From Xenophilus sp. E41 (GTDB lineage Bacteria > Pseudomonadota > Gammaproteobacteria > Burkholderiales > Burkholderiaceae_C), in assembly GCF_003671765.1 (NCBI RefSeq), contig NZ_QPIB01000042.1, forward strand, positions 62,001-126,000: a stretch of DNA of 64,000 bases. The letters are read 5' to 3'. Numbering within the stretch: the first letter of the stretch is position 1; each line of letters begins with the position of its first letter. Shown piece after piece: positions 31,520 to 39,557 of the stretch. Both the position numbers and the translations under genes were made by a program. The notes beneath the pieces were generated by a model. That model was given only the letters and a program-made list of their open reading frames with translations, searched no databases and was not told the origin of the DNA.

Positions 31520-33466
31520 TCAGGCGGCCAGCAGGCCACTCACGCGCTGGCGCAGGGCTTCGGGCTGCACCTCCACAGGCGGCACGGCCGCACCCACGTT
31601 GAGGCCGACCCGGCTGAACATGCCCCGGCGGAACGGACGCACCATGGCGACGCTCTCGCCGCGCCGCTGCTCGATGCGGCTGAAAAAGGAGCCCCAGAGG
31701 TTGGTCAGTGCCATCGGAATCACGGGCGCTTCGATGCCCTCGGCACGGGCGAGTTCCATGATCTTCATCACCCCGCCCTTGAAGGGCTGCAGCTGGCCGT
31801 CGCGGGTGATGGCGCCTTCGGGAAAGATGGCCAGCAGGTCGCCCTCGCGCAGCACCTTCACGGCCTCGGCGAAGGCGCGCTCGTAGGCGGCCGCGTCTTC
31901 CTTCTGCGGTGCGATGGGGATGGCCTTGGCGAGGCGGAACATCCAGCCCAGCACCGGCACCTTGAAGATGCGGTGGTCCATGATGAAGCGGATCGGGCGC
32001 GGGCTCGCGGCCATCAGCAGCACCGCGTCGATGAAGCTCACGTGGTTGCACACGAGCACTGCCGCGCCGTCGGTCGGAATGTGCTCGTCGCCCTTGATGT
32101 CGAAGCGGTAGACGAAGCGCGACAGCACCCAGGCCACGAAGCGCAGCAGGTACTCCGGCACCAGCATGAAGATGTAGAACGCCACCACCGCATTGGCGAT
32201 GCCGGTGAACAGGAAGATCTGCGGGATGCTGAAGCCCGCACCCAGCAGTGCGCCGGCGATGACCGAGCTGCCGATCATGAACAGCGCGTTGAGGATGTTG
32301 TTGGCCGCGATGATGCGTGCGCGGTGCGTGGGCTGGCTGCGCAGCTGGATCAGCGCGTACATCGGCACGCTGTACAGCCCGGCGAAGAGCGAGAGCAGCG
32401 CCAGGTCGGCCATCACGCGCCAGTGCGCGGGCTGCGAGATGAAGGCCGCGGCGCCCATCTCGACCGACGGCGGCAGGCCGCGCGAGGCGAAGTACAGGTC
32501 GATCGCGAACACGCTCATGCCGATGGCGCCCAGCGGCACCAGGCCGATCTCGACCTGCCGGCGCGACAGCGTCTCGCACAGCAGCGAGCCGACGCCGATG
32601 CCCACCGAGAACACCACCAGCAGCAGCGATGCCACCTGCTCGTTGCCGTGCAGCACCTCCTTGGCGAAGGCCGGGAAGTTGCTGAGGAACACGGCACCGA
32701 AGAACCACATCCACGAGATGCCCAGCAGCGAGCGGAAGACGACGATGTTGCCGTGCGCGAGCTTCAGGTTGCGCCAGGTCTCGCTGACGGGGTTCCAGTT
32801 GATCTTCAATGCCGGGTCGGTGGCGGCCGTGTCGGGAATCGCCTGCGCCACCGCGCGACCGACCAGTGCCAGCAGGACGCAACCGACCGCCACGGTGGCA
32901 TGCCCGACGCCCGGCAGCGCCACGAGCAGCCCGCCCGCCACCTGCCCGAGCAGGATGGCGACGAAGGTGCCCATCTCGACCATGCCGTTGCCGCCGGTGA
33001 GCTCGCGTGCATCGAGCACCTGCGGCAGGTAGGCGAACTTCACCGGGCCGAAGAGCGTGGAATGCAGCCCCATCAGGAACACGCAGGCCAGCAGCAAGGG
33101 GACGTTGGCAGCGACGAAGCCCCAGGCCGCGAGCGCCATGATCGCGATCTCCAGGTTCTTCACCAGCCGGATGATCTGCGTCTTGTTGTACTTGTCGGTC
33201 AGCTGCCCGGCCGTGGCCGAGAAGAGCAGGAAGGGCAGGATGAACAGGGCGCCGATCACCAGCCCCGCCATCGCGGGCTTCATCCAGGCCACCTGCAGCT
33301 GGTAGGTGACCATGACGGTGAACGCGAACTTGAAGAGGTTGTCGTTGGCGGCGCCCGCGAACTGCGTCCAGAAGAAGGGCGCGAAGCGGCGCTGGCCCAG
33401 CAGCGCGAACTGGTTGGCGTGCGCGTTCGCACCCGGATGCGTGGGGTTGCTGGCGGTGGTGCTCAT
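31520..33466 (-). CDS. MFS transporter (LplT-like) fused to a PlsC-type acyltransferase
   Basis: The 648-residue fusion has an N-terminal twelve-helix MFS domain (about residues 20-430) resembling lysophospholipid transporter LplT. A C-terminal 1-acylglycerol-3-phosphate acyltransferase domain follows, with the NHVSFIDA catalytic HxxxxD motif (about 474-480) and FPEGAIT (about 547). The layout resembles the bacterial Aas/LplT remodelling system without the acyl-ligase domain. It probably flips lysophospholipid inward and re-acylates it. Neighbours (PAP2 and a ceramidase-like protein) also point to lipids. Confidence 0.9.
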   Translation of the reverse strand: MSTTASNPTHPGANAHANQFALLGQRRFAPFFWTQFAGAANDNLFKFAFTVMVTYQLQVAWMKPAMAGLVIGALFILPFLLFSATAGQLTDKYNKTQIIRLVKNLEIAIMALAAWGFVAANVPLLLACVFLMGLHSTLFGPVKFAYLPQVLDARELTGGNGMVEMGTFVAILLGQVAGGLLVALPGVGHATVAVGCVLLALVGRAVAQAIPDTAATDPALKINWNPVSETWRNLKLAHGNIVVFRSLLGISWMWFFGAVFLSNFPAFAKEVLHGNEQVASLLLVVFSVGIGVGSLLCETLSRRQVEIGLVPLGAIGMSVFAIDLYFASRGLPPSVEMGAAAFISQPAHWRVMADLALLSLFAGLYSVPMYALIQLRSQPTHRARIIAANNILNALFMIGSSVIAGALLGAGFSIPQIFLFTGIANAVVAFYIFMLVPEYLLRFVAWVLSRFVYRFDIKGDEHIPTDGAAVLVCNHVSFIDAVLLMAASPRPIRFIMDHRIFKVPVLGWMFRLAKAIPIAPQKEDAAAYERAFAEAVKVLREGDLLAIFPEGAITRDGQLQPFKGGVMKIMELARAEGIEAPVIPMALTNLWGSFFSRIEQRRGESVAMVRPFRRGMFSRVGLNVGAAVPPVEVQPEALRQRVSGLLAA

Positions 33467-33529
33467 CGGTGGATCCCTCGGCGTCGACCGGCGGCACCTG
33501 CGTGCCGCGTCTTCTCTTCTTGGATGGCC

Positions 33530-34351
33530 TCAGGCAGTTGCCGCAGCCGCGCCCGGATTGTGCCGCAGCCCCCTCGCGCCGCCCTGCTGCAGCGCGGCCA
33601 GCACCGGCAGTGCCGCGAGCGCCGCCACGCCATGCTTGAGCGTGTGCCCGGACACCAGGTGGCCGGTGGCTTCGAACACCCACGCATCGCCGGCCTCGAG
33701 CAGCTTGGCCGCCGCGTAGAGGGCGATGACCCAGCCCAGGCGCAGGCCGATGGCGCCCTCCACCTTCGACGTGCAGGCCAGTGCCAGCACGACCGCCATG
33801 CCGCCGAACTGCACCGCGCCCCAGGGCAGCAGGTTGTCGGCCTCGGCCGCGCAGGCCACGGCCGCGAGGCCGCCCACCAGCGTGCACCAGGCGGCCACCC
33901 ACCCGGCACGCTGCGACACCCGTTCGCAGGCCGCCAGCCCGACCACGCCGGCGAAGGCCACGGTCATGCCGGCACGGTCCGCCGCGAGGCGCACCCCGTC
34001 GGGCTGCAGGTGATAGAAGGCCGAGCCCGCCGCGGTGACCAGCAGGCCGGCGAAGAACAGCCAGGCGCAGTCGAGCGTGCTGCCGGGCGGTTCGGTAGGC
34101 GCGCCGGAAGCGGCCGCGGCGTCGAAACGCCGCAGTTGCCACAGGCCCCAGAGCCCGAAGGCGGCGAAAGGCAGGTTGCTCAGCACGTCCATGGCATTGG
34201 CCACGCCCTGCCAGGGCCGCTGGTCGGCGAAGGCGCCGAGGGCCAGCGCCTGGGCGGGCAAGGTCGGCGCCGCCACGGCGATCAGCAGCAGCAGGAGCGC
34301 GGTCGCGAGCAGCAGGCATTCACGGCGGTTCGGGGGAGCGGAAGCGGTCAT
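33530..34351 (-). CDS. Ceramidase-like (CREST family) membrane protein
   Basis: This 273-residue protein has about eight predicted helices and the spaced motifs of alkaline ceramidase-like hydrolases: NAMDVLSNLPFAAFGLWGL, SAFYHLQPDGVRLAADRAGMTVAF and SGHTLKHGVAALAA, giving the His/Asp/Ser set expected for a zinc hydrolase in the membrane. The substrate in bacteria is not known. The ATG at 34351 is preferred; longer frames run into the divergent promoter region. It is divergent from the XRE regulator. Confidence 0.68.
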   Translation of the reverse strand: MTASAPPNRRECLLLATALLLLLIAVAAPTLPAQALALGAFADQRPWQGVANAMDVLSNLPFAAFGLWGLWQLRRFDAAAASGAPTEPPGSTLDCAWLFFAGLLVTAAGSAFYHLQPDGVRLAADRAGMTVAFAGVVGLAACERVSQRAGWVAAWCTLVGGLAAVACAAEADNLLPWGAVQFGGMAVVLALACTSKVEGAIGLRLGWVIALYAAAKLLEAGDAWVFEATGHLVSGHTLKHGVAALAALPVLAALQQGGARGLRHNPGAAAATA

Positions 34352-34429
34352 GGGCAGAACTCCGGAGGGCGAAACGAGGAGGGGGAGAAGGCTTCGGCCG
34401 CAATGTAGGTAGACCGGTCGCGATGCAGC

Positions 34430-34442
34430 ATCGAAAATCGAT
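34430..34442. promoter_or_regulatory. Operator-like palindrome in the divergent promoter region
   Basis: The perfect inverted repeat ATCGAAAATCGAT lies between the ceramidase-like gene and the XRE regulator. A related TATCGAATTC occurs 27 bp further on (34469-34478), close to the regulator start. Binding by the adjacent regulator is inferred from position only. Confidence 0.4.
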
Positions 34443-34490
34443 ACGGCAGCCGTTCGCGGCATTTTTGGTATCGAATTCCTGTACCCATCC

Positions 34491-35267
34491 ATGAGCACCA
34501 CCATCGACCTCGTCCAGGCCCTGAAGAACGAACTCAAGACCGCCCGCATGACCTACGCGGACCTGGCGCGTGCGCTGGGCATGGCGGAATCGAGCGTCAA
34601 GCGCATGCTGGCCAAGGGCGACATGCCGCTGTCGCGCGTGGATGCGATCTGCCGCGCCCTGAAGATCGACTTCGCCGAGCTCGCACGCCGCGTGGCCGAC
34701 GCGCAGCCGCTGCTCAAGGAGCTGTCGCACGAGCAGGAGAAGGCGGTCGTCAAGGACAAGAAGCTGCTGCTGGTGGCGATCAGCGTGCTGAGCCAGTGGA
34801 CGCTGGAGCAGATCGTCGGCGCCTACCGCATCAGCGAAGCCGAGTGCATCGGCTTCCTGGCCCAGCTCGACCGCATCGGCATCATCGAGTTGCGGCCGAT
34901 GAACCGCTACCGCCTCAAGCTCGCCAAGACTTTTCGCTGGCGCGCCAACGGGCCGGTGATGGAATTCTTCCGCGACCACGTGGTGCTCGACTACTACCGC
35001 GGCGGCTTCGACGGCCCGGCCGAAGGCCTGCTGCTGGTGCACGGCACGATCAGCAAGGCGCTGGCGCCGGCTTTCCTGGAGCGGCTGCAGCGGGTGGCGG
35101 CCGACTTCGCGCAGCAGCACCAGACGGACCAGAAGCTGCCGCCGGAGCACCTGGAGGGCTACACCCTGCTGCTGGGCATGCGCAACTGGGAGTTCGAGGC
35201 CTTCACGCAGTTGCGGCGTGGCGAGATCACGGCGCGCGGTTCGCGCACGCCAGTGCAGCCGCGCTGA
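34491..35267 (+). CDS. XRE-family helix-turn-helix regulator
   Basis: A 258-residue protein. The N-terminal Cro/C1-type HTH (about residues 8-65: MTYADLARALGMAESSVKRMLAKGDMPLSRVDAICRAL) is followed by a ~190-residue alpha-rich region of no recognised family, perhaps for ligand binding or oligomerisation. It is divergent from the ceramidase-like gene, which it may control. Confidence 0.85.
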   Translation: MSTTIDLVQALKNELKTARMTYADLARALGMAESSVKRMLAKGDMPLSRVDAICRALKIDFAELARRVADAQPLLKELSHEQEKAVVKDKKLLLVAISVLSQWTLEQIVGAYRISEAECIGFLAQLDRIGIIELRPMNRYRLKLAKTFRWRANGPVMEFFRDHVVLDYYRGGFDGPAEGLLLVHGTISKALAPAFLERLQRVAADFAQQHQTDQKLPPEHLEGYTLLLGMRNWEFEAFTQLRRGEITARGSRTPVQPR

Positions 35268-35298
35268 GACACGGCGTCGATTCGATCGCACGCCGGGC

Positions 35299-35327
35299 TT
35301 GGCGATCCGCAACGGCCTTCCTACAAT
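35299..35327 (+). promoter_or_regulatory. Sigma-70 promoter of the glycine riboswitch-dadA transcript
   Basis: TTGGCG (35299-35304) and TACAAT (35322-35327) are separated by exactly 17 nt. Transcription would start around 35334, right at the 5' edge of the riboswitch. Confidence 0.7.
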
Positions 35328-35337
35328 CGCGGCCTTG

Positions 35338-35553
35338 CAGGAGAACGGGCGACGCCACCGGCGGCGCCCTACCGAAGGCGCAAACTCCCATAAACGCTCA
35401 GGTCTGCCCGGCGCACGCGATGCACGGGCCCGTACTGCAAGCCATCGTCAGAGCCGTCTGGAGAGCCACCGCGCACTGCGGTGCACCGAAGGAGCAAGCC
35501 CGCTGCGGGTGCAGCGGGTGAATCTCTCAGGTACCGAGGACAGGGGGAGCGGC
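35338..35553 (+). ncRNA. Tandem glycine riboswitch (gcvT type)
   Basis: Two glycine aptamers lie in series. Aptamer 1 opens GGAGAACGGGC and has CCGAAGG (35372-35378) and CGCTCAGG (35395-35402). Aptamer 2 opens CTGGAGAG (35458-35465) and has CCGAAGG (35486-35492), GGGTGAATCTCTCAGG (ending 35531) and the closing GGACAGGGG. These are the conserved cores of the gcvT element. The tandem arrangement usually marks a glycine-activated switch. It lies in the leader of dadA, so a glycine-responsive oxidase or dehydrogenase is indicated. Confidence 0.93.
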
Positions 35554-35575
35554 AACTTGAACCGTCGGTTCGGGT

Positions 35576-35624
35576 TGCTATCTTTTCCATAGCTGCTCCC
35601 GCCCGCCGTTCAAGCGCTGCAACC
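35576..35624 (+). repeat. Interspersed repeat, family A, copy 3, between riboswitch and dadA
   Basis: GCTATCTTTTCCATAGC is followed by a degenerate GC-rich half (CCCGCCCGCCGTTCAAGCGC) and GCAACC. It occupies the region where the riboswitch expression platform should be. GGTTGC (35573-35578) before the palindrome can pair with GCAACC (35619-35624) after it. Confidence 0.65.
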
Positions 35625-35640
35625 TCAAAAGGTTCTTCAA

Positions 35641-36948
35641 ATGCGCGTGATCGTCCTTGGCGCCGGCCTGCTCGGCACCACCTCCGCCTTCTTCCTTTCC
35701 CAGCTCGGCCACGACGTGACCGTGGTCGACCGCCAGGCCACGCCGGGCGCCGAGACCAGCTTCGCCAACGGCGGGCAGATCTCGGTGAGCCATGCCGAGC
35801 CCTGGGCCAACCCGAGCGCGCCGCTGAAGGTGCTGCAGTGGCTGGGCAAGGAGGACGCGCCCCTGCTCTTTCGCCTGCGGCCCGACCTGCGCCAGTGGCT
35901 GTGGGGCCTGCAATTCCTGCGCGAATGCACGCCGGCGCGCACGCGCCACAACATCGAGCAGATCGTGCGCCTGGGCACCTACAGCCGCGACACGCTGCAG
36001 CAACTGCGCCGCGACACCGGCATCGACTACGACCAGCGCACGCAGGGCATCCTGCACTTCTACACGACGCAGAAGGAGTTCGACGCCGCACTCGCGCCCG
36101 CCGAGCAGATGCGCCAGCTCGGCTGCGAGCGGCGCGTGATCTCGGCCGATGAAGCCGTGGCGCTGGAGCCCGCCCTCGCGCACATCCGCCCGCAACTCGC
36201 CGGTGCGACCTACACCGCGGAAGACGAATCAGGCGACGCCAACCGCTTCACGCGCGAGTTGGCGAAGCGCGCCGAGGCCGCGGGCGTGCAGTTCCGGATG
36301 GGCCACACCATCACCGCGCTGCGCGAGGTAGGCGGCCGCATCGACCACGTGGAGGTGACCGACACCGAGGGCCGCTTCCAGCGTCTGTCGGCCGACGCCT
36401 TCGTGCTGGCGATGGGGTCGTTCAGCCCCATGCTCGCTGCGCCGCTGGGCGTGCGGCTGCCGATCTACCCGGCCAAGGGCTACTCGGTGACGATGCCGGT
36501 GAAGGACGCGTCGAAGGCGCACCAGGTCTCGCTGACCGACGACGAGTTCAAGCTGGTGTTCTCGCGCCTCACCGGGCCGAACGGTGACCGGCTTCGCATC
36601 GCAGGCACGGCCGAGCTCAACGGTTACGACCGCGACCTGAACGCAGTGCGTTGCGAGGCGATCGTGCGTCGCGTGGAGCAGCTCTTTCCCGGCGCAGGCG
36701 ACACCACGCAGGCGCAGTTCTGGACCGGCCTGCGTCCGGCGACGCCGAGCAACGTGCCGATCATCGGCCGCAGCAAGGTGCCGAACCTCTTCCTCAACAC
36801 GGGCCACGGCACGCTGGGCTGGACGCACGCCTGCGGTTCGGGCAAGTCGATCGCGCGCATCGTGACGGGGCTGGCACCGGAGGTGGATTTCGCGTTCCAC
36901 GGGGTGGACAAGGGGTCGTCAGGGGTCGTGCGGCCTGTGGCGGCCTGA
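35641..36948 (+). CDS. dadA: D-amino acid dehydrogenase family FAD oxidoreductase
   Basis: A 435-residue DadA-like enzyme. The FAD-binding GxGxxG (MRVIVLGAGLLG, G7-G9-G12) is followed by ETSFANGGQIS, and near the C-terminus the GLRPATPSNVPIIG and NTGHGTLGWTHACGSGK segments. DadA oxidises D-amino acids to keto acids at the membrane; relatives include glycine and sarcosine oxidases. The glycine riboswitch upstream suggests that glycine, or an amino acid metabolically tied to it, is a physiological substrate here. The Shine-Dalgarno AAAAGG (35627-35632) lies 8 nt before ATG and can be trapped in a small AACCT/AGGTT hairpin. Confidence 0.92.
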   Translation: MRVIVLGAGLLGTTSAFFLSQLGHDVTVVDRQATPGAETSFANGGQISVSHAEPWANPSAPLKVLQWLGKEDAPLLFRLRPDLRQWLWGLQFLRECTPARTRHNIEQIVRLGTYSRDTLQQLRRDTGIDYDQRTQGILHFYTTQKEFDAALAPAEQMRQLGCERRVISADEAVALEPALAHIRPQLAGATYTAEDESGDANRFTRELAKRAEAAGVQFRMGHTITALREVGGRIDHVEVTDTEGRFQRLSADAFVLAMGSFSPMLAAPLGVRLPIYPAKGYSVTMPVKDASKAHQVSLTDDEFKLVFSRLTGPNGDRLRIAGTAELNGYDRDLNAVRCEAIVRRVEQLFPGAGDTTQAQFWTGLRPATPSNVPIIGRSKVPNLFLNTGHGTLGWTHACGSGKSIARIVTGLAPEVDFAFHGVDKGSSGVVRPVAA

Positions 36949-36966
36949 TCGTCACGTTTGTGACGA
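36949..36966 (+). terminator. Hairpin at the dadA stop, possible terminator
   Basis: The perfect palindrome TCGTCACGTTTGTGACGA begins at the base after the dadA stop codon, followed only by ATTTGG. The U-run is too short for a confident intrinsic terminator. Confidence 0.4.
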
Positions 36967-37093
36967 ATTTGGCTCGAGCGGCCGGCTGGCTTGGGCTGGC
37001 GGGCGATTGCGCTTTGGCGTTTCTGGTTCTTTTGGTGCTTTGGTCCTGGGCGTTCGAGCGCTGTGGGCCTGAACCCGGCCGGCGGCGCCGGTG

Positions 37094-37207
37094 TGCGTTC
37101 TCCGGCTCAGGCTCGCGCTGACTGTCGTGCGGCACGACGGATGTGCTCGCCTGGAATCGACGCGCTTTCGGCACTGCACGGCGCCGCGAATGGCGCCTGC
37201 GCCCGCA
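37094..37207 (+). repeat. Left arm of a 114-bp imperfect inverted repeat
   Basis: This arm matches the reverse complement of 37373-37486 without gaps. The outer 29 bases (TGCGTTCTCCGG... to 37122) and the inner block (CGGCACTGCACGGCGCCGCG... to 37207) are nearly identical; the middle is diverged, giving roughly 80 per cent identity by eye. It lies in the 686-nt space between dadA and the flavin reductase, which holds no convincing gene. Open frames on both strands are low-complexity Arg/Ala/Pro-rich. Confidence 0.8.
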
Positions 37208-37270
37208 CACCGGCACCACCGGCCTGGGCGCTCGGGTGGATCGGCCCGCATTGGGCGGGTGCGTCCGGTT

Positions 37271-37314
37271 TTGCTCCTCTCCCCGCTGGGAAGAGGCAGG
37301 GTGAGGGGCACCCC
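37271..37314 (+). repeat. CTCTCCCC/GGTGAGGGG-type palindromic repeat in the loop
   Basis: The stretch CCTCTCCCCGCTGGGAAGAGG followed by CAGGGTGAGGGGCACC resembles a common short repeat of high-GC proteobacteria (CCCTCTCCC...GGGAGAGGG...GGGTGAGGG). It lies between the arms of the 114-bp inverted repeat. Only one copy was seen in this window. Confidence 0.6.
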
Positions 37315-37372
37315 GGCGTTGGATCAGGCACGCCCTCTCAGTCGCTGCAGTTCAGGGCGCTGGTCGTGGGCC

Positions 37373-37486
37373 TGCGGGCGCAGGGGCCATTCGCGGCGCC
37401 GTGCAGTGCCGCAAGCACGTCGATGGACAGCGAGCACACAGCACGCACGACAAGCCGGTCAGCGCGAGCCTGAGCCGGAGAACGCA
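37373..37486 (-). repeat. Right arm of the 114-bp imperfect inverted repeat
   Basis: Partner of 37094-37207, with a 165-nt loop between them. Transcribed as one RNA the two arms would form a long interrupted duplex. Both arms translate, in one frame each, into similar Arg-rich peptides (QCRK.VD and VSASLSRRT appear in both), which may only reflect shared DNA. Confidence 0.8.
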
Positions 37487-37634
37487 GGCCCGCGGCCGCC
37501 GCCAGCGCCCCAGGCCGTCGCGCCGGCCGATCAACAGCAGCGCCAAAATCAGCCCGCATTCAAAGCCCCAAAAAGCAGGCCCAGTCGCAAGCCCCTATCG
37601 TCGGCATGTCGCCCGCTCCATCCCTCCCGACACC

Positions 37635-38240
37635 ATGACGTCTCCCCGTGAACCCGTCGACCTCGCCAAGGCCTACCGCCTGCTCAACCACGGCCCCACC
37701 GTGCTGGTGAGCGCCTTCGCGAATGGCCGCCGCAATCTCATGGCCGCGGCCTGGGCGATGCCGCTGGACTTCGCGCCACCCAAGGTGGCCGTGGTGCTCG
37801 ACAAGGCCACCTACACGCGCCGCCTCATCGAGGCCAGCGGCGAGTTCGCGCTGCAGGTGCCGGTGCGCGCGCAGGTCGACCTGGTCGATGCCCTGGGCAA
37901 CGTCTCGGGCACCGATGAAGAAGCGCTGGGCGGGCGCGACAAGTTCGACGCCTTCGGCCTTTCGACCTTCTCCGGCAGCGCGACCGGCGCTCCGCTGCTC
38001 GAAGGCTGCGCCGCCTGGCTCGAATGCCGGCTGTTGCCGGAGCCGCCGATCCAGCAGCGCTACGACCTGTTCCTCGGCGAGGTGATCGCCGCGCAGGCCG
38101 ACCCGCGCGTCTTCAGCGCCGGGCGCTGGCACTTCGAGGGACACGACGAGCTGCGCACGCTGCACCACGTGGCGGGCGGGCACTTCATCGTCGACGGCGA
38201 GGCCATCGACGCCCGGCCGCTGGCGCCACGACCGCGCTGA
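37635..38240 (+). CDS. Flavin reductase-like FMN-binding protein
   Basis: This 201-residue protein has the flavin-reductase split-barrel pattern: TVLVSAFANGRRNLMAAAWAMPLDFAPPKVAVVLDKATYTRRLIEASGEFALQVP, then FDAFGLSTFSG and LFLGEV. It probably reduces flavin with NAD(P)H or uses bound FMN on a small substrate; the target is unknown. The start at 37635 follows the long non-coding repeat region. Confidence 0.86.
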   Translation: MTSPREPVDLAKAYRLLNHGPTVLVSAFANGRRNLMAAAWAMPLDFAPPKVAVVLDKATYTRRLIEASGEFALQVPVRAQVDLVDALGNVSGTDEEALGGRDKFDAFGLSTFSGSATGAPLLEGCAAWLECRLLPEPPIQQRYDLFLGEVIAAQADPRVFSAGRWHFEGHDELRTLHHVAGGHFIVDGEAIDARPLAPRPR

Positions 38241-38246
38241 CGCGCT

Positions 38247-38717
38247 TCAGGCTGCAGCCAGCTCGCCACTGCGGCGCCGCCACAGCGCCAGCACCATCAC
38301 GGCCACCACGGCCAGGTTGGCCACCAGCAGCACGGCATGCAGCGCATCGGCATGGCGCAGCAGGCCGGCCAGTTCGAAGGGCACGTAGATCGCGCCGCTG
38401 GCCGCGCTGAGCCATTCGGCCCACGCCCGGCTTCGCAACAGGCCATACGCCTCTACCAGCCGCAGGGCGCCGTAGGCGAAGGCGCCCAGCGCCAGCAGCC
38501 CGAGCCGCGAATCCTGCAGATGCTGCGCGAAGTCGAGGAACACGTGCGGGTAGTGCGCTGCGGGGTTCAGGTGCAGGTGATGCACCAGTCGCACGGCCAG
38601 GCCATGCAGGTCGCCGTGCAGCAGAGTCAGCAGGCCCGAGGCCGCCGCCAGAGCCAGTACGCCCTTGAAGGCCTCGAACAGGGCAACGGTGCGGAGGGCG
38701 GCGGTGGAGGTGCGCAT
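38247..38717 (-). CDS. DUF2127 family membrane protein
   Basis: This 156-residue protein has four predicted helices and the DUF2127 opening (LRTVALFEAFKGVLALAAASGLL) with a His-rich loop (HGDLHGLAVRLVHHLHLNP). Function unknown. The start at 38717 is the first Met close to the family N-terminus. It converges with the flavin reductase. Confidence 0.78.
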   Translation of the reverse strand: MRTSTAALRTVALFEAFKGVLALAAASGLLTLLHGDLHGLAVRLVHHLHLNPAAHYPHVFLDFAQHLQDSRLGLLALGAFAYGALRLVEAYGLLRSRAWAEWLSAASGAIYVPFELAGLLRHADALHAVLLVANLAVVAVMVLALWRRRSGELAAA

Positions 38718-38817
38718 GGGCGCGATCTTCGCAGGACGCGGCCGTCGCGCCGGCCGGCCATCGGCCACTGCGCGCGTCGGCGCGCTGGAGCATCGACCGT
38801 GACGCCCCCGAGGCGCT

Positions 38818-39441
38818 TCAAGCGTGCGGCCAGGCGGTGAACGCCGGCAGCGCCTCGGCCTGCGCCGAATGCGCGGCCTGCAGCGGGAAGTCGCCGGGCA
38901 CCACCACGCCCGGCAGCAGCACCTGCGTGAAGTGCCAGACCACGGCGATCGTCAGCCCGGCCTGGCCGATCGGCTGGCCGCCGGCAGCAGCGGGCAGCGC
39001 CGCGCGGCGCATCTCGGCCTCGATCGCCTCCCACGCGGCCAGCACCTGGCCGTGCACGCGCTCGGTCCAGGGCGCATGGCGCTTGTCGGCGGGGCGCAGT
39101 TCGCGCTCGTAGACGAGCTGCACCGCCTTCTCGCAGGCCGCGAGCGCCAGGCCGGTGAGCCGCAGCGCCCGCACCCGTTCGGCCGGCGCCGCCGGCCACA
39201 GGCTGCGCGCCGGCCCGGCGATCTCCTCGGCATGCTGCAGGATCAGGCTGGAATCCATCAGCGCCGTGCCGTCGTCCAGCATCAGCGTGGGCGCCTTGAC
39301 GACCGGGTTGAAGCGGCGGAATTCGTCGATCTGCCGAAAGACCGACACGGGCCGCGACGCGAAGTCCAGCCCCAGCAATTGCAGCGAGATCGCCGTGCGC
39401 CGCACGTAGGGCGAATCGAGCATGCCGATGAGTTGCATCAT
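38818..39441 (-). CDS. Glutathione S-transferase family protein
   Basis: A 207-residue GST with the thioredoxin-like N-terminal domain (MQLIGMLDSPYVRRTAISLQLLGLDF; NPVVKAPTLMLDDGTALMDSSLIL with the cis-Pro and ES/DSS glutathione site) and a helical C-terminal domain. Substrate unknown. Either of two adjacent ATGs (39441, 39438) could be the start. It is divergent from a LysR gene, with a GGGGCG...CGCCCC inverted repeat (39464-39485) in the 116-nt gap that may be an operator. Confidence 0.88.
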   Translation of the reverse strand: MMQLIGMLDSPYVRRTAISLQLLGLDFASRPVSVFRQIDEFRRFNPVVKAPTLMLDDGTALMDSSLILQHAEEIAGPARSLWPAAPAERVRALRLTGLALAACEKAVQLVYERELRPADKRHAPWTERVHGQVLAAWEAIEAEMRRAALPAAAGGQPIGQAGLTIAVVWHFTQVLLPGVVVPGDFPLQAAHSAQAEALPAFTAWPHA

Positions 39442-39557
39442 TTCAGTTCTTCTTTCATTTCATGGGGCGCTTCACGCCACGCCCCCCTGGAAATTTATCT
39501 GCCATGGGACGCGAGGACCATCGACATGTTCTGCACGGATGCGTTAGAAATCCTGAC

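Noticed and set aside
36949-37634. Small genes in the space between dadA and the flavin reductase
   Set aside because: Frames exist on both strands but encode low-complexity Arg/Ala/Pro peptides without start sites or family signatures, and they coincide with the inverted repeat.
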